64,000 nucleotides of DNA from Bordetella genomosp. 12. Lineage in GTDB: Bacteria > Pseudomonadota > Gammaproteobacteria > Burkholderiales > Burkholderiaceae_B. The notes under the pieces were generated by a model. That model was not told the DNA's origin. It did no database searches and worked only from the letters and a program-made list of their open reading frames with translations. The stretch covers positions 1,364,001 through 1,428,000 of the forward strand of contig NZ_NEVU01000002.1 in NCBI RefSeq assembly GCF_002261355.1, read 5' to 3'. Positions 52,733 to 61,537 of the stretch are shown here, piece after piece. Each line of letters starts with the position of its first letter. Within the stretch, counting starts at the first letter, position 1. Made by a program: the position numbers and the translations under genes.

Positions 52733-54027
52733 TCGCCACGCTGCTGTTTGTGGTCTTCATCGGCCTGATGATCATCGGCGTACCGGTAGGCGTGGCCCTT
52801 GGCCTGGCCGGCACGCTGGCCATCGTGCTGTCCAACACCGATGTCACCTGGTTCGGCCTGCTGGCCGTGCCGCAGAATTTCTACGCCGGCCTGGCCAAGT
52901 ATCCGCTGCTGGCCATCCCGATGTTCGTGCTGGTCGGCTCCATCTTCGACCGTTCGGGCGTGGCCAAGCGGCTGGTGGATTTCGCCATTTCCATTTTTGG
53001 CCGCGGCCCGGGCATGCTGCCCATGATCTCCATCTTCGTGGCGATGTTCCTGGGCGGCATCTCCGGCTCGGGGCCGGCCTGCGCGGCCGCCGTGGGCGCG
53101 GTCATGATCGCCGCCATGTCGCGCGCGGGTTATCCCAAGCCTTACTCCGCCGCCGTCGTGGCCGCCGGCGCGGCCACGGATATTCTCATCCCGCCTTCGG
53201 TCGCCTTCATCATTTACTCGGTTCTGGTGCCCGAGGCCTCGGTGCCGGCGCTCTTTGCCGCCGGCATGGTGCCCGGCATTCTGGCCGGCTTTGCGCTCAT
53301 CGTCCCGGCTGTCTGGCTGGCGCGCAAGCACGGCATGGGCCAACTGGAAGCCAAACTGCCCCGTCCGCCCTTCTGGCAGAGCTTTCGTGACGCGCTCTGG
53401 GGCCTGGCCGCGCCCGTACTCATCCTGGGCGGAATGCGCCTGGGCTGGTTCACGCCCACCGAGGCGGCCGTGGTGGCCGTTTTCTATGGCCTGTTCGTCG
53501 GGATGTGCGTGCACCGCACGATCAAAATCCGCGACCTGTTCCCCATCCTGCGCGAAGCGGCCGAGTTATCCGCCGTCATCATGATGGTGGTCACCCTGGC
53601 GGGCATTTTCGCCTGGGCGTTGTCGACGCTAAGCGTCATCGACCCGATTACCCACGCCATCGTCAACTCCGGCCTGGGCGAGTACGGCGTGCTGGCTTTG
53701 CTGATCGTGCTGTTGATGACGGTGGGGATGTTCCTGGACGGCATCTCCATCTTCCTGATCTTCGTGCCGCTGTTGATGCCCATCGCCAACGCCTACGGCT
53801 GGGATCCCGTGTGGTTTGGCGTCATCCTCACCCTGAAGGTCGCGCTAGGCCAGTTCACCCCGCCGCTGGCCGTGAACCTCATGGTGTCCTGCCGGATTGC
53901 GCGCGTGCCCATGGAATCCACCGTGCCCTGGGTGATCTGGCTGCTGGCCGGCATGATGGTCGTACTCATTGCGGTGCTGGCCTATCCGCAACTGGCACTC
54001 TGGTTGCCGCATCGGCTGGGCTATTAG
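52729..54027 (+). CDS. dctM: TRAP transporter large permease (DctM-like)
   Basis: A 432-residue inner-membrane protein with about 12 helices. Typical DctM segments are GISGSGPACAAAVGAVMI, AAGAATDILIPPSVAFIIYS and LGQFTPPLAVNLMVSCRIA. It carries out sodium-coupled uptake of organic acids delivered by the DctP protein. It is coupled to DctQ and followed by dctP after 42 bases. The IPPS and TPP segments are where the substrate passes in known structures. Confidence 0.94.
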   Translation: MIATLLFVVFIGLMIIGVPVGVALGLAGTLAIVLSNTDVTWFGLLAVPQNFYAGLAKYPLLAIPMFVLVGSIFDRSGVAKRLVDFAISIFGRGPGMLPMISIFVAMFLGGISGSGPACAAAVGAVMIAAMSRAGYPKPYSAAVVAAGAATDILIPPSVAFIIYSVLVPEASVPALFAAGMVPGILAGFALIVPAVWLARKHGMGQLEAKLPRPPFWQSFRDALWGLAAPVLILGGMRLGWFTPTEAAVVAVFYGLFVGMCVHRTIKIRDLFPILREAAELSAVIMMVVTLAGIFAWALSTLSVIDPITHAIVNSGLGEYGVLALLIVLLMTVGMFLDGISIFLIFVPLLMPIANAYGWDPVWFGVILTLKVALGQFTPPLAVNLMVSCRIARVPMESTVPWVIWLLAGMMVVLIAVLAYPQLALWLPHRLGY

Positions 54028-54069
54028 GCCTGGCCCCATAACAAAGCAAGCACAAACCGAGGAGACCCC

Positions 54070-55098
54070 ATGAAACTATCCACCCTGTTGAGCGCGGCCG
54101 TGCTGGCTGCCACCACCCTGGCCCTGCCCCAGGCGCAGGCCCAGAACTACAAGCCGGAATACAAGCTCTCCATCGTGGTGGGCACCAGCTTTCCCTGGGG
54201 TCAGGGCGCGGAAATCTGGGCCAACCTGGTGCGCGAGCGCACCGACGGGCGCATCAATATCAAGGTCTACCCCGGCACCTCCCTCGTGCAGGGCGATCAG
54301 ACGCGCGAGTTCACCGCCATCCGCCAAGGCGTGATCGACATGGCCGTGGGCTCGACCATCAATTGGTCACCGCAGGTCAAGCAGCTCAACCTGTTCTCGC
54401 TGCCCTTCCTGATGCCCGACTATGCCGCCATCGATGCGCTGGTGCAGGGAGAGGTGGGTAAGGAGATTTTCAAGTACATCGACAAGGCCGGCGTGGTGCC
54501 GCTGGCTTGGGGCGAGAACGGCTATCGCCAACTCTCGAACTCCAAGCATGTCATCAAGATGCCAGCCGACATGAAAGGCCTGAAACTGCGCGTCGTGGGC
54601 TCGCCGCTCTACATCGACACGTTCACCGCGCTGGGCGCCAATCCCACGCAGATGAGCTGGGCCGATGCGCAGCCGGCACTGGCCAGCGGCGCGGTCGATG
54701 GGCAGGAAAACCCTCTGTCGATTTATACCGGCTCCAAGCTCTACACTGTGGGCCAAAAGTACCTGACCCTCTGGAACTACGTGGCTGATCCGCTCATTTA
54801 CGTGGTCAACCGCGACGTCTGGAATTCATGGAGCGAGAAAGACCGCGAGATCGTGCGCCAGGCCGCGCTGGACTCCGCCAAGCAAGAGATCGTCATTGCG
54901 CGCAAAGGCGTCACGCCGCAGGACCCCTCGCTGCTCAAGGAGATCGAAAGCCACGGCGTGACCATCACCACACTGGATGCCAGCCAGCACGCGGCCTTCG
55001 TGGACGCAACCAAGAGCGTCTATACCAAGTGGAAGAAACAGATCGGCGAGGATCTGGTCAATTTGGCTGAAAAGTCCATCGCCAACCGCAAGCAATAA
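54070..55098 (+). CDS. dctP: TRAP transporter substrate-binding protein (DctP-like)
   Basis: A 342-residue periplasmic protein with a signal peptide (residues 1-25, ending AQA) and the DctP fold. The arginine that binds carboxylates in this family is expected in the segment MKGLKLRVVGSPLYIDTF, and WADAQPALASGAVDGQENPLSIY is another conserved part. It captures an organic acid for DctQM. A GAGG ribosome site lies before the ATG. The operon ends with a strong terminator. No regulator or catabolic gene is adjacent, so the substrate is unknown. Confidence 0.93.
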   Translation: MKLSTLLSAAVLAATTLALPQAQAQNYKPEYKLSIVVGTSFPWGQGAEIWANLVRERTDGRINIKVYPGTSLVQGDQTREFTAIRQGVIDMAVGSTINWSPQVKQLNLFSLPFLMPDYAAIDALVQGEVGKEIFKYIDKAGVVPLAWGENGYRQLSNSKHVIKMPADMKGLKLRVVGSPLYIDTFTALGANPTQMSWADAQPALASGAVDGQENPLSIYTGSKLYTVGQKYLTLWNYVADPLIYVVNRDVWNSWSEKDREIVRQAALDSAKQEIVIARKGVTPQDPSLLKEIESHGVTITTLDASQHAAFVDATKSVYTKWKKQIGEDLVNLAEKSIANRKQ

Positions 55099-55170
55099 GC
55101 AGCAGCCCAAGGGGAACGGTGGCTCCCGCCACCGACGCAAGGCAGGGGCGTCAATAATCCCTTCCAAACC

Positions 55171-55206
55171 ACGGGCGCTGGCCACAAGCCAGCGCCCGTT
55201 TCTTTC
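55171..55206 (+). terminator. Intrinsic terminator of the TRAP operon
   Basis: A perfect 12-bp stem (ACGGGCGCTGGC and GCCAGCGCCCGT) with a CACAA loop, followed by TTTCTTT; it starts 73 bases after dctP. Confidence 0.9.
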
Positions 55207-55216
55207 GGTCGTCAGC

Positions 55217-55777
55217 TCAAGCTTGCAGGGGCGGATAACGGACCTCGAGAATGTCGAGTTCCTCCACCCCGCCAGGCGTGCGCAACACCACGGTGTCACC
55301 CTCGCGCGCCTTGATGAGCGCCCGCGCCACGGGCGAAATCCAGCTGATCTTGCCGGCCAGCGGCTCGGCCTCGTCCACGCCGACGATCCGCACGGTGTGC
55401 TCGGCGCCCGCTTTGTCGGCATAGACCACGGTCGCGCCGAAAAACACCTGATCGCGGTTAGGCTGCACGGAGGCGTCGACGACTTCGGCGATGTCCAGCC
55501 GTTTGGTCAGAAAGCGCATGCGCCGGTCAATCTCCCGCAAACGCTTTTTGCCGTAGAGATAATCGCCATTCTCGGAGCGGTCGCCGTTGGAGGCCGCCCA
55601 GGAGACAATCTGCACCACGCTGGGCCGCTCGACGGTCATCAAATGCGCCAACTCGTCGCGCAGCCGCGCATAGCCCTCTGGTGTCATGTAGTTGCGCATT
55701 CCGGCCGGCAACGCCTGCGCTTGGGGCAGATCGTCGTCATCGTCGCGGTCGGATTCTTTGACAAAAGCCTTGTTCAT
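55217..55777 (-). CDS. greB: Transcription elongation factor GreB
   Basis: A 186-residue GreA/GreB protein. The N-terminal coiled coil has the acidic tip that reaches the polymerase active site (SWAASNGDRSENGDYLYGKKR), and the C-terminal FKBP-like domain ends in WISPVARALIKAREGDTV. GreB helps stalled RNA polymerase by cleaving backtracked RNA. It has an extra acidic N-terminal stretch (ESDRDDDDDLPQ) that E. coli GreB lacks, which explains its longer length (158 in E. coli). It is a single gene. Confidence 0.95.
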   Translation of the reverse strand: MNKAFVKESDRDDDDDLPQAQALPAGMRNYMTPEGYARLRDELAHLMTVERPSVVQIVSWAASNGDRSENGDYLYGKKRLREIDRRMRFLTKRLDIAEVVDASVQPNRDQVFFGATVVYADKAGAEHTVRIVGVDEAEPLAGKISWISPVARALIKAREGDTVVLRTPGGVEELDILEVRYPPLQA

Positions 55778-55835
55778 GGCAAACCAGTACGGATTCGGCG
55801 CCCGCAGGACGCCTGATCAAAATGCGAAAAGCGGC

Positions 55836-56681
55836 TCAGAGCCAGTCGTGCCAGACCGGCGTCAAGTCTTCCGGCAAGGCAGGCAGGCGTCCCAGATCGG
55901 CTTTGCTCTCGCGCACACTGTGGAAGTCCGAGCCGCGCGAGGCCAGAAAGCCATAGCGGCGCGCCACCCCGGCGTATTGCTCCGCCTCGTGCGCGGTGTG
56001 GCTGCCCGTCACGACCTCTATGCCCTCGCCGCCAAGCTGCAAGAACTCATCGAACAAGGCGGCAAACTGCAAAGGGGTGTATTTGTAGCGGCCCGGATGG
56101 GCGATCACCGCGCGCCCGCCCGCCCCGCGTATCCAACCCACGGCTTCGGCCAGGGTCGCCCACTGCATGGGCTCATGGCCAGGGCAATCGTCGCCCAGAT
56201 ACTTATTGAATACCGTCTGCACATCGGGGCAATAGCCCGCCTCGACCAGATAGCGCGCGAAATGGGTGCGGCTGATGAGCTCGGGATTGCCGGCAAAAGG
56301 CAAGGCCCCCTCATAAGCGCCCGGCATACCCAGGGCCGCGAGCCGCTCGCCAATGCGCCGCGCACGGCCGGCGCGCCCGGCGCGGGTATTGCGCAAACCT
56401 TCGACCAGGGCGCTGTTTTTATCGTCAAAACGCAGGCCCACGATATGCACGGTTTGGCCGGCCCAGGTCACGGAGATTTCCGCGCCCGTGAAATAACGCA
56501 GCCCGACCTCGGCCGCTGCGGCACGCGCCTCGTCGATGCCGCCCACTTCATCGTGATCGGTGAGCGCCCAGACATCGACGCCATTGGCGCGCGCACGGCG
56601 CGCCACCTCGGCGGGCGGCAACATGCCGTCAGAGACCGTGGAATGGCAGTGCAGATCGATATTCAGGCGGGCGCTATGCAT
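55836..56681 (-). CDS. PHP-domain phosphoesterase (YciV/RnaseAM-like)
   Basis: A 281-residue PHP-domain protein with the metal motifs IDLHCHSTVSDG, ALTDHDEVGG, GAEISV and, later, VIAHPGRY and SRGSDFHS. The family member YciV (RNase AM) hydrolyses 3',5'-nucleoside bisphosphates and trims RNA 5' ends. The length and motifs fit that branch and not the DNA polymerase-associated PHP domains. It stands between greB and the alpha/beta hydrolase, all on the minus strand. Confidence 0.9.
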   Translation of the reverse strand: MHSARLNIDLHCHSTVSDGMLPPAEVARRARANGVDVWALTDHDEVGGIDEARAAAAEVGLRYFTGAEISVTWAGQTVHIVGLRFDDKNSALVEGLRNTRAGRAGRARRIGERLAALGMPGAYEGALPFAGNPELISRTHFARYLVEAGYCPDVQTVFNKYLGDDCPGHEPMQWATLAEAVGWIRGAGGRAVIAHPGRYKYTPLQFAALFDEFLQLGGEGIEVVTGSHTAHEAEQYAGVARRYGFLASRGSDFHSVRESKADLGRLPALPEDLTPVWHDWL

Positions 56682-56737
56682 GGGGCTATTGTAGGCGCAG
56701 CGTCATCCGCATGTAAGCACCCGCGCGCCCTGCCCTG

Positions 56738-57697
56738 TCAGCCCGCCAGCAGGAAATCGGCTACCGGCTGGATTTGATCGGCCGACATCAGGGTGGGCGC
56801 ATGGCCCACCCCGGCAAAGACCACCTCCCGCGTGTGCAGGTTGCGCTGCCGCATCTCCTGGACCGTCGAGGCGCTGAGCAGATCCGACTCGGCGCCCCGC
56901 AAAACCAGAATCGGGCAATCCAGGCCCTCATACGCATGCCAGAGCAGGCGTTCGCCGGCCTCATACGCCTGCGGATTGGCCTGGGCCGCCAACGCCAGGG
57001 CGATATTCAAGTCATAACGCTTGATCCAATGGCTCCCGGCGCGCACATAACTGTGATCGGCCAGTTCGCGCCACTGCTCCTCGCTGTGCGGCCCGAAATT
57101 AGCGCAAGCCGCCTTGGTCGCCTCAACGGCCTGGTCAAAGGTGTTGAAAATCCCTGGCGCGCCGACGTTCTCGCATATCCGGTCCAGCGCCACACGCTGC
57201 AAGCGCGGGCCCACATCATTGAGGACCATGCGCTCGATGCTCAGCTCTTGCGATGCCGGCAGGCCCGCATGCGCTTGCGCCGCATGCGTTTGCCGCGCCA
57301 GGCTCAAGGCCCCGGCCAGACCCAGGCCGATCAAGCCGCCCATGGAGGTTCCCACCCAGGCCAGGCTTGCCGGCCGCAGGCGCGCCAGCAAAGTCATCAT
57401 GTCCGACGCATACTGCGCAATCGTATAAAACATGGGATTGGTCAGCCAATCTGACTGCCCTCGCCCGACGACATCCGGACACACGACTCGGTAATGCCCC
57501 GAGAGGCGGCGCGCCAGATGGTCGAAGTCGCGCCCGTTGCGCGTCAGGCCATGCACGCAGAGCAGGACCCGCGCGTTGTCCGGATCACCCCACTCCCAAT
57601 ACGCCATGCGATGAAACCCAGCCGGGCTGACGCAGGTAACGGAGTCCAAACGCGGTTCTGACATGAAGGGCCTGTTTGCAAAGGGATTGTGCTTCAT
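56738..57697 (-). CDS. Alpha/beta hydrolase
   Basis: A 319-residue alpha/beta hydrolase. The oxyanion region CVHGLTRNGRDFD, the nucleophile elbow VGTSMGGLIG (serine), an acid in ILVLRGAESDLL and the histidine in GVGHAPTL complete the catalytic set. It probably hydrolyses an ester or a ring carbon bond; no substrate can be assigned. The ATG at 57697 overlaps the stop of the permease gene as ATGA; an ATG 11 codons later (57664, MSEPRLDS) has CAGG upstream and is an alternative. Confidence 0.85.
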   Translation of the reverse strand: MKHNPFANRPFMSEPRLDSVTCVSPAGFHRMAYWEWGDPDNARVLLCVHGLTRNGRDFDHLARRLSGHYRVVCPDVVGRGQSDWLTNPMFYTIAQYASDMMTLLARLRPASLAWVGTSMGGLIGLGLAGALSLARQTHAAQAHAGLPASQELSIERMVLNDVGPRLQRVALDRICENVGAPGIFNTFDQAVEATKAACANFGPHSEEQWRELADHSYVRAGSHWIKRYDLNIALALAAQANPQAYEAGERLLWHAYEGLDCPILVLRGAESDLLSASTVQEMRQRNLHTREVVFAGVGHAPTLMSADQIQPVADFLLAG

Positions 57698-58587
57698 CTT
57701 ACCCCCTGCGCGCGCGGCGCTGCCCAAAGACTGGTCAGCACGCCGCAAAGGATGCACAGGCCCGCGATCAGCAGCCCGGCATCCGGCCGCTCCCCTAGCA
57801 ACAACTGCGAACTGAAAATGCCCACTACCGGCACGAACAGCAAGCCCAGGGAGGTCAGGCCGGAAGGCATCGCACGATTGACGGTGGTCAGCGCCCAATA
57901 AGCCACCGCGATGGCAAATACCCCGCCATAGACGAGCAGGGCCAGGTCCTGAGCGCTGACGACAAAACGTGGCGGCCCTTCGATGGCAAGCACCACGGGC
58001 AACAACAGCAACGTGGCCAAAAGCGCCTGCCAGAAGGTCAGCTCGAAAGGGGGAGTCACCCAGCGATGGGCGCGGATATAGACCATGCTGCCCGACCAGC
58101 ACATGGCGCCCAGCAACAGCAAGCCATTGCCACGCCAGGCCCGCCCATCGGCCCAGTCGAAGTCCGCGGGCTGAAACAGCACCAACAGCCCCAGCAGCGC
58201 CATGGACGCGCCGAGCCATTGGGGCCAGGTGGGCCGCTCATGCAGCGTCAGCGCCGCCAGCGGCAGCACCCACAGCGGCGTGGTGTACGCCAACAGGACC
58301 GCGCGGCCCGCGCTCACCTGAGTCAGGCCGACACTTACCAAAGCGGAAAACGCCGTCATATGCAGCCCGCCGACCGCCAGGATCAACGGCCAGTCCCCGC
58401 GGCGCGGCCAGACTAGCCGCCCGCGCGCCAGGCACAATCCTCCCAACGCCAGCGTGCCCAGGGCCGATCGCAAGAGCACCACCCACAAAGGCGGCAGGTG
58501 TTCGAGCAGCATTTTGCCCAATGGCCAGTTCAGCCCCCAACAGAGAGCGATCAGCAAGAGCAGGGCAAAGGCGCGACGGCGGGTCAT
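57694..58587 (-). CDS. DMT superfamily (EamA-type) permease
   Basis: A 297-residue inner-membrane protein with ten predicted helices in two EamA repeats (LLLIALCWGLNWPLGKML in the first, GGVFAIAVAYWALTTVNRAM in the second). Members export or import amino acids, nucleotides or other metabolites. An ATG ten codons earlier (58617) is possible. It is coupled to the alpha/beta hydrolase by ATGA overlap, so the two may handle the same metabolite. Confidence 0.9.
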   Translation of the reverse strand: MTRRRAFALLLLIALCWGLNWPLGKMLLEHLPPLWVVLLRSALGTLALGGLCLARGRLVWPRRGDWPLILAVGGLHMTAFSALVSVGLTQVSAGRAVLLAYTTPLWVLPLAALTLHERPTWPQWLGASMALLGLLVLFQPADFDWADGRAWRGNGLLLLGAMCWSGSMVYIRAHRWVTPPFELTFWQALLATLLLLPVVLAIEGPPRFVVSAQDLALLVYGGVFAIAVAYWALTTVNRAMPSGLTSLGLLFVPVVGIFSSQLLLGERPDAGLLIAGLCILCGVLTSLWAAPRAQGVR

Positions 58588-58796
58588 GAGGGACCGGGGG
58601 CAAGGGCGATGGCTCATTCTAGAAAGCCCGGCGCCGGCCCGGTCAGGCCAGCCATGCGCTTCGTCATAGAGCCAGTTGCCCGGCGCGACCGGCCCGCATC
58701 GGCAACCCGGCAGCGGGACGGCACAACACCGGGGATGTCCCGCGGATAGGCGCGCGCCCTGTGGCGGGGCCCGGCCCCATACCGCGAGCGCCAGCG

Positions 58797-60059
58797 CTAG
58801 CGGACCCGGATGGGATCCGGCGTCTTCTCGCGGGTCAGGGCGTACAGCACGACCAGCGTGATCGCGTAGATGGGGACGCTGCGCATATTGCGAAACATCA
58901 TCTCCGTCACGCTGAACAGCGAATACCCCAGCGTGAAGAGCAGGCCGATGCGCGCGCCCACGCGCACCAGGGTGTCGGCGCTGCGCAAGCGCCTCCAGAA
59001 GACCGCTGCGGGGATGAAATAGAGCGCGCAAAAGCTCAGCAGCCCGATCAGGCCATAGCCCGCCAACGCCGCCAGAAAGTCATTATGCGGCTCGCCGTAG
59101 TCCGTCGCCACGCGCGCTGTCACGATGCCCTGCTGCTCGAAGCGGCCCAGCTCTTCGCGGAAGTTTGGCGCGCCCACGCCCACCAGCGGATGCTCCTTGA
59201 ACATCAACCAGGACGCTTGCCACAACTGCATGCGGATTCCCGTCGACGTGTCGCGATCCTGCTGCTCGTAGCGCTGGAACTCCGACCAGAGCTCGCTCAT
59301 CCGGCTGCTGCTGGAGTTCCAGGAGAACACCAGGCCGGCCAACATGAAAGCGGCCGCGCCGCCGACAAACGCCAACTTCATGCGCCGGCTCCAATGGCGG
59401 TTATCCAGCAGGATGACCAGCCCCAACACGGCAAACAGTATCCAGCTGCTGCGCGTCTCCGAGACCCACACGGCGTAAACCGACAGGGGCACGGCCAGCA
59501 GCTTGAGCGCCGCCTCCAGGCGCGGCCAAGGCGAGCACACCCAGGGCAGACACAGCGCGGAGGCAAAGCCGAAGAACAGCGTCAGGTCCGCAAAGGCCAC
59601 CGCGTTGTATTTACCGCCAAACTCGGACACCGCCATGCGGCCCAGACCGGGCGACCAGACGATGGCGAGCAGCATGATAGAGCCCGCATAGGCACTGAAA
59701 ATCAGTGACCACTGCACATTGCGCAACCATTCGCGGCGGGCGCGCAGCAGCATCCAGCCTATGGGCACGGCCAGGGCAAAGCGCAACAGTTTTTCGAACT
59801 CGGAAGAGCTCCAGACGTCATGGACGGCGTTGGTGATCAGCATCGCCGTCAGCGGCGAGAACAGCGCCACGGCCATGGGCGCCAGACTACGGAAATCGAA
59901 GGGCTCGCGCCGCGTCACGGCATTGACAGCCCAGGCGGTCAGGCCAAAAAAGGAGGTCACGTAGAGGATGGCCGGGCCGCCGTCGGCGCTGATCAGGGCC
60001 AAGGCGGGGACGAGCAGGGCCAACGCAGTGACCGCCATCAAAAAGCTTCTAGACAACAC
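58797..60059 (-). CDS. O-antigen ligase-like membrane protein (WaaL/Wzy_C family)
   Basis: A 420-residue inner-membrane protein with about ten hydrophobic helices and the large periplasmic loop of the O-antigen ligase family. The loop contains WLMFKEHPLVGVGAPNFREE and later ATDYGEPHNDFLAALAGYGLIGL, with the conserved H-P and P-H-N-D motifs. It would transfer an O-chain or similar polymer to lipid A-core at the periplasmic face. The start is a GTG at 60059, with weak ribosome site; an ATG seven codons later is possible. A glycosyltransferase family 9 gene lies 28 bases upstream in the same operon. Confidence 0.85.
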   Translation of the reverse strand: MLSRSFLMAVTALALLVPALALISADGGPAILYVTSFFGLTAWAVNAVTRREPFDFRSLAPMAVALFSPLTAMLITNAVHDVWSSSEFEKLLRFALAVPIGWMLLRARREWLRNVQWSLIFSAYAGSIMLLAIVWSPGLGRMAVSEFGGKYNAVAFADLTLFFGFASALCLPWVCSPWPRLEAALKLLAVPLSVYAVWVSETRSSWILFAVLGLVILLDNRHWSRRMKLAFVGGAAAFMLAGLVFSWNSSSSRMSELWSEFQRYEQQDRDTSTGIRMQLWQASWLMFKEHPLVGVGAPNFREELGRFEQQGIVTARVATDYGEPHNDFLAALAGYGLIGLLSFCALYFIPAAVFWRRLRSADTLVRVGARIGLLFTLGYSLFSVTEMMFRNMRSVPIYAITLVVLYALTREKTPDPIRVR

Positions 60060-60087
60060 ACCCTCACATGCTCACAAACTGACCAGT

Positions 60088-61083
60088 TCAAGCCTGGCGG
60101 AACGCGCTATCCGGTGACGACTGCCCCGAAGAGCCGGGCGTATTATTGCACTCCTGGACCAATCGTTTGAACGCCCGCATCACCTGCGAGGGCAGCAGCC
60201 ACTGCCGCCACAGGCGATCGCGCCAGCGGCCGCCCGGAATATAGGACGGATACACAATGCGTGACGGTGCCCATGCGGGGCGCCAGGCCCGGGTGCGGGT
60301 GGGCCGGCCGGTCAGGGTCAAGGTGGGGATGCCGACATTCGAGGCCAAATGGCCAATTCCCGACTCGTTGCCGATGAACCAACCCGACTCATGAATGAAG
60401 CGCGCCACATCCAGCAAAGAGGGAGATTGCTGAATAGGCAGGCCCTGCGCTTCGAGGCAGCGCCAGTGCTCGCGCTCATGCGCGGCCAGGATGTAGTAAG
60501 GCTCGTAGCCCAAGCGCTGCAGGCGCCGGCCCAACTCAACGAAATGCGCCTGCGCCCAGCAGCGTTGCTCGCTGGTGGAACTGGGGTGAATCGCCACGCG
60601 CTTGGGATGCTGGCGATACTGCCAGTGCGCGGGCGGCTGCAAGCCGTTGGCCAGCGTACAGTGCGGCAGGCCGATCTCGTCACGGCAGAAATCGCGGATC
60701 TGCTCCAGCTTGACGAAGCCCCTACCCGTGATCACCACGTGCGCATCGTAATAAAAGTAGCCCTTGGCGTAGTCATGCAGGGGATAGGGCCAGCCGACAT
60801 GCATCTGCACGGCACAGTCAAAATCCGCCAGCACTGCCTTGGCCTCGGTCTCATCCAGCGAAGGACGCACATCCAGACCGGCAAACGCCTCGCGCATGCC
60901 GTAGATGAAATCGCCAAACACCACCACCTCGCGGCCATTGCGCGCAAGGTTGTCGGCCATGGCCATCATCAATACGCTGTCGCCCAGACGCGGGGCCATC
61001 AACACGGCAATGCGCTTGGCCTGCCGGAGTTGCTCCAGATGAAGAGCTGCCTCATAGGCAGCGGTATCGGACCTTGGGGTCAT
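60088..61083 (-). CDS. Family 9 glycosyltransferase (heptosyltransferase-like)
   Basis: A 331-residue cytosolic GT9 enzyme with the N-terminal acceptor domain (RIAVLMAPRLGDSVLMMAMA) and the C-terminal ADP-heptose-binding region (FIGNESGIGHLASNVGIPTLTLTG). GT9 proteins add heptoses to the lipopolysaccharide core; the exact linkage is not predictable. It precedes the O-antigen ligase-like gene, consistent with a role in the outer core or O-chain of this strain. Confidence 0.88.
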   Translation of the reverse strand: MTPRSDTAAYEAALHLEQLRQAKRIAVLMAPRLGDSVLMMAMADNLARNGREVVVFGDFIYGMREAFAGLDVRPSLDETEAKAVLADFDCAVQMHVGWPYPLHDYAKGYFYYDAHVVITGRGFVKLEQIRDFCRDEIGLPHCTLANGLQPPAHWQYRQHPKRVAIHPSSTSEQRCWAQAHFVELGRRLQRLGYEPYYILAAHEREHWRCLEAQGLPIQQSPSLLDVARFIHESGWFIGNESGIGHLASNVGIPTLTLTGRPTRTRAWRPAWAPSRIVYPSYIPGGRWRDRLWRQWLLPSQVMRAFKRLVQECNNTPGSSGQSSPDSAFRQA

Positions 61084-61537
61084 GGTGTATCTATTCGTGC
61101 AAGAGGTTCAGAACGGGTTGCCCCCCGTTCGCGGCATTGGCGCCATCATCGATGCTCGAGGCTTGCACCTCAAGCTGCCTTGGAGACGATCTCAAACTCT
61201 GGGACGGGCACGAAGCCAACTCAAACCTCACAAAACGGTTGCCTTTTTAACACATGCCTATATCGCATTGCGCAATTTAAACCCGGGTTTTATTTGACGC
61301 TACAAAAACAGAACGATTTCCCGCCGGCGGGAGTCCCGCCGGCCTGCGGCGCGCTGGCCAATTGGGGTAGATCAGGCCTCTGTAACCCGCGCTTGGGCGC
61401 CAGCCAGATGCCAGATCGCCAAACGCAGGTCGCGCGTCGCCGGCTGCGCGGGCAGCACCTCGTCAACATCCCGCGTCATGGGAAGTCGGGCGCCGCCGCA
61501 GCCTCCGTGCACTCCCAGGCCCGGCCCAGCCTAAACA
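61084..61537. other. Intergenic region between glycosyltransferase and comEC
   Basis: About 450 bases. It contains the 12-base palindrome AAACCCGGGTTT at 61279-61290 and a perfect 9-bp hairpin (GCCGGCGGG with CCCGCCGGC) at 61323-61343, which could end comEC transcription on the minus strand although the uridine run is poor. The AT-rich part near 61220-61300 is a candidate promoter area for the glycosyltransferase. No gene was recognised. Confidence 0.4.
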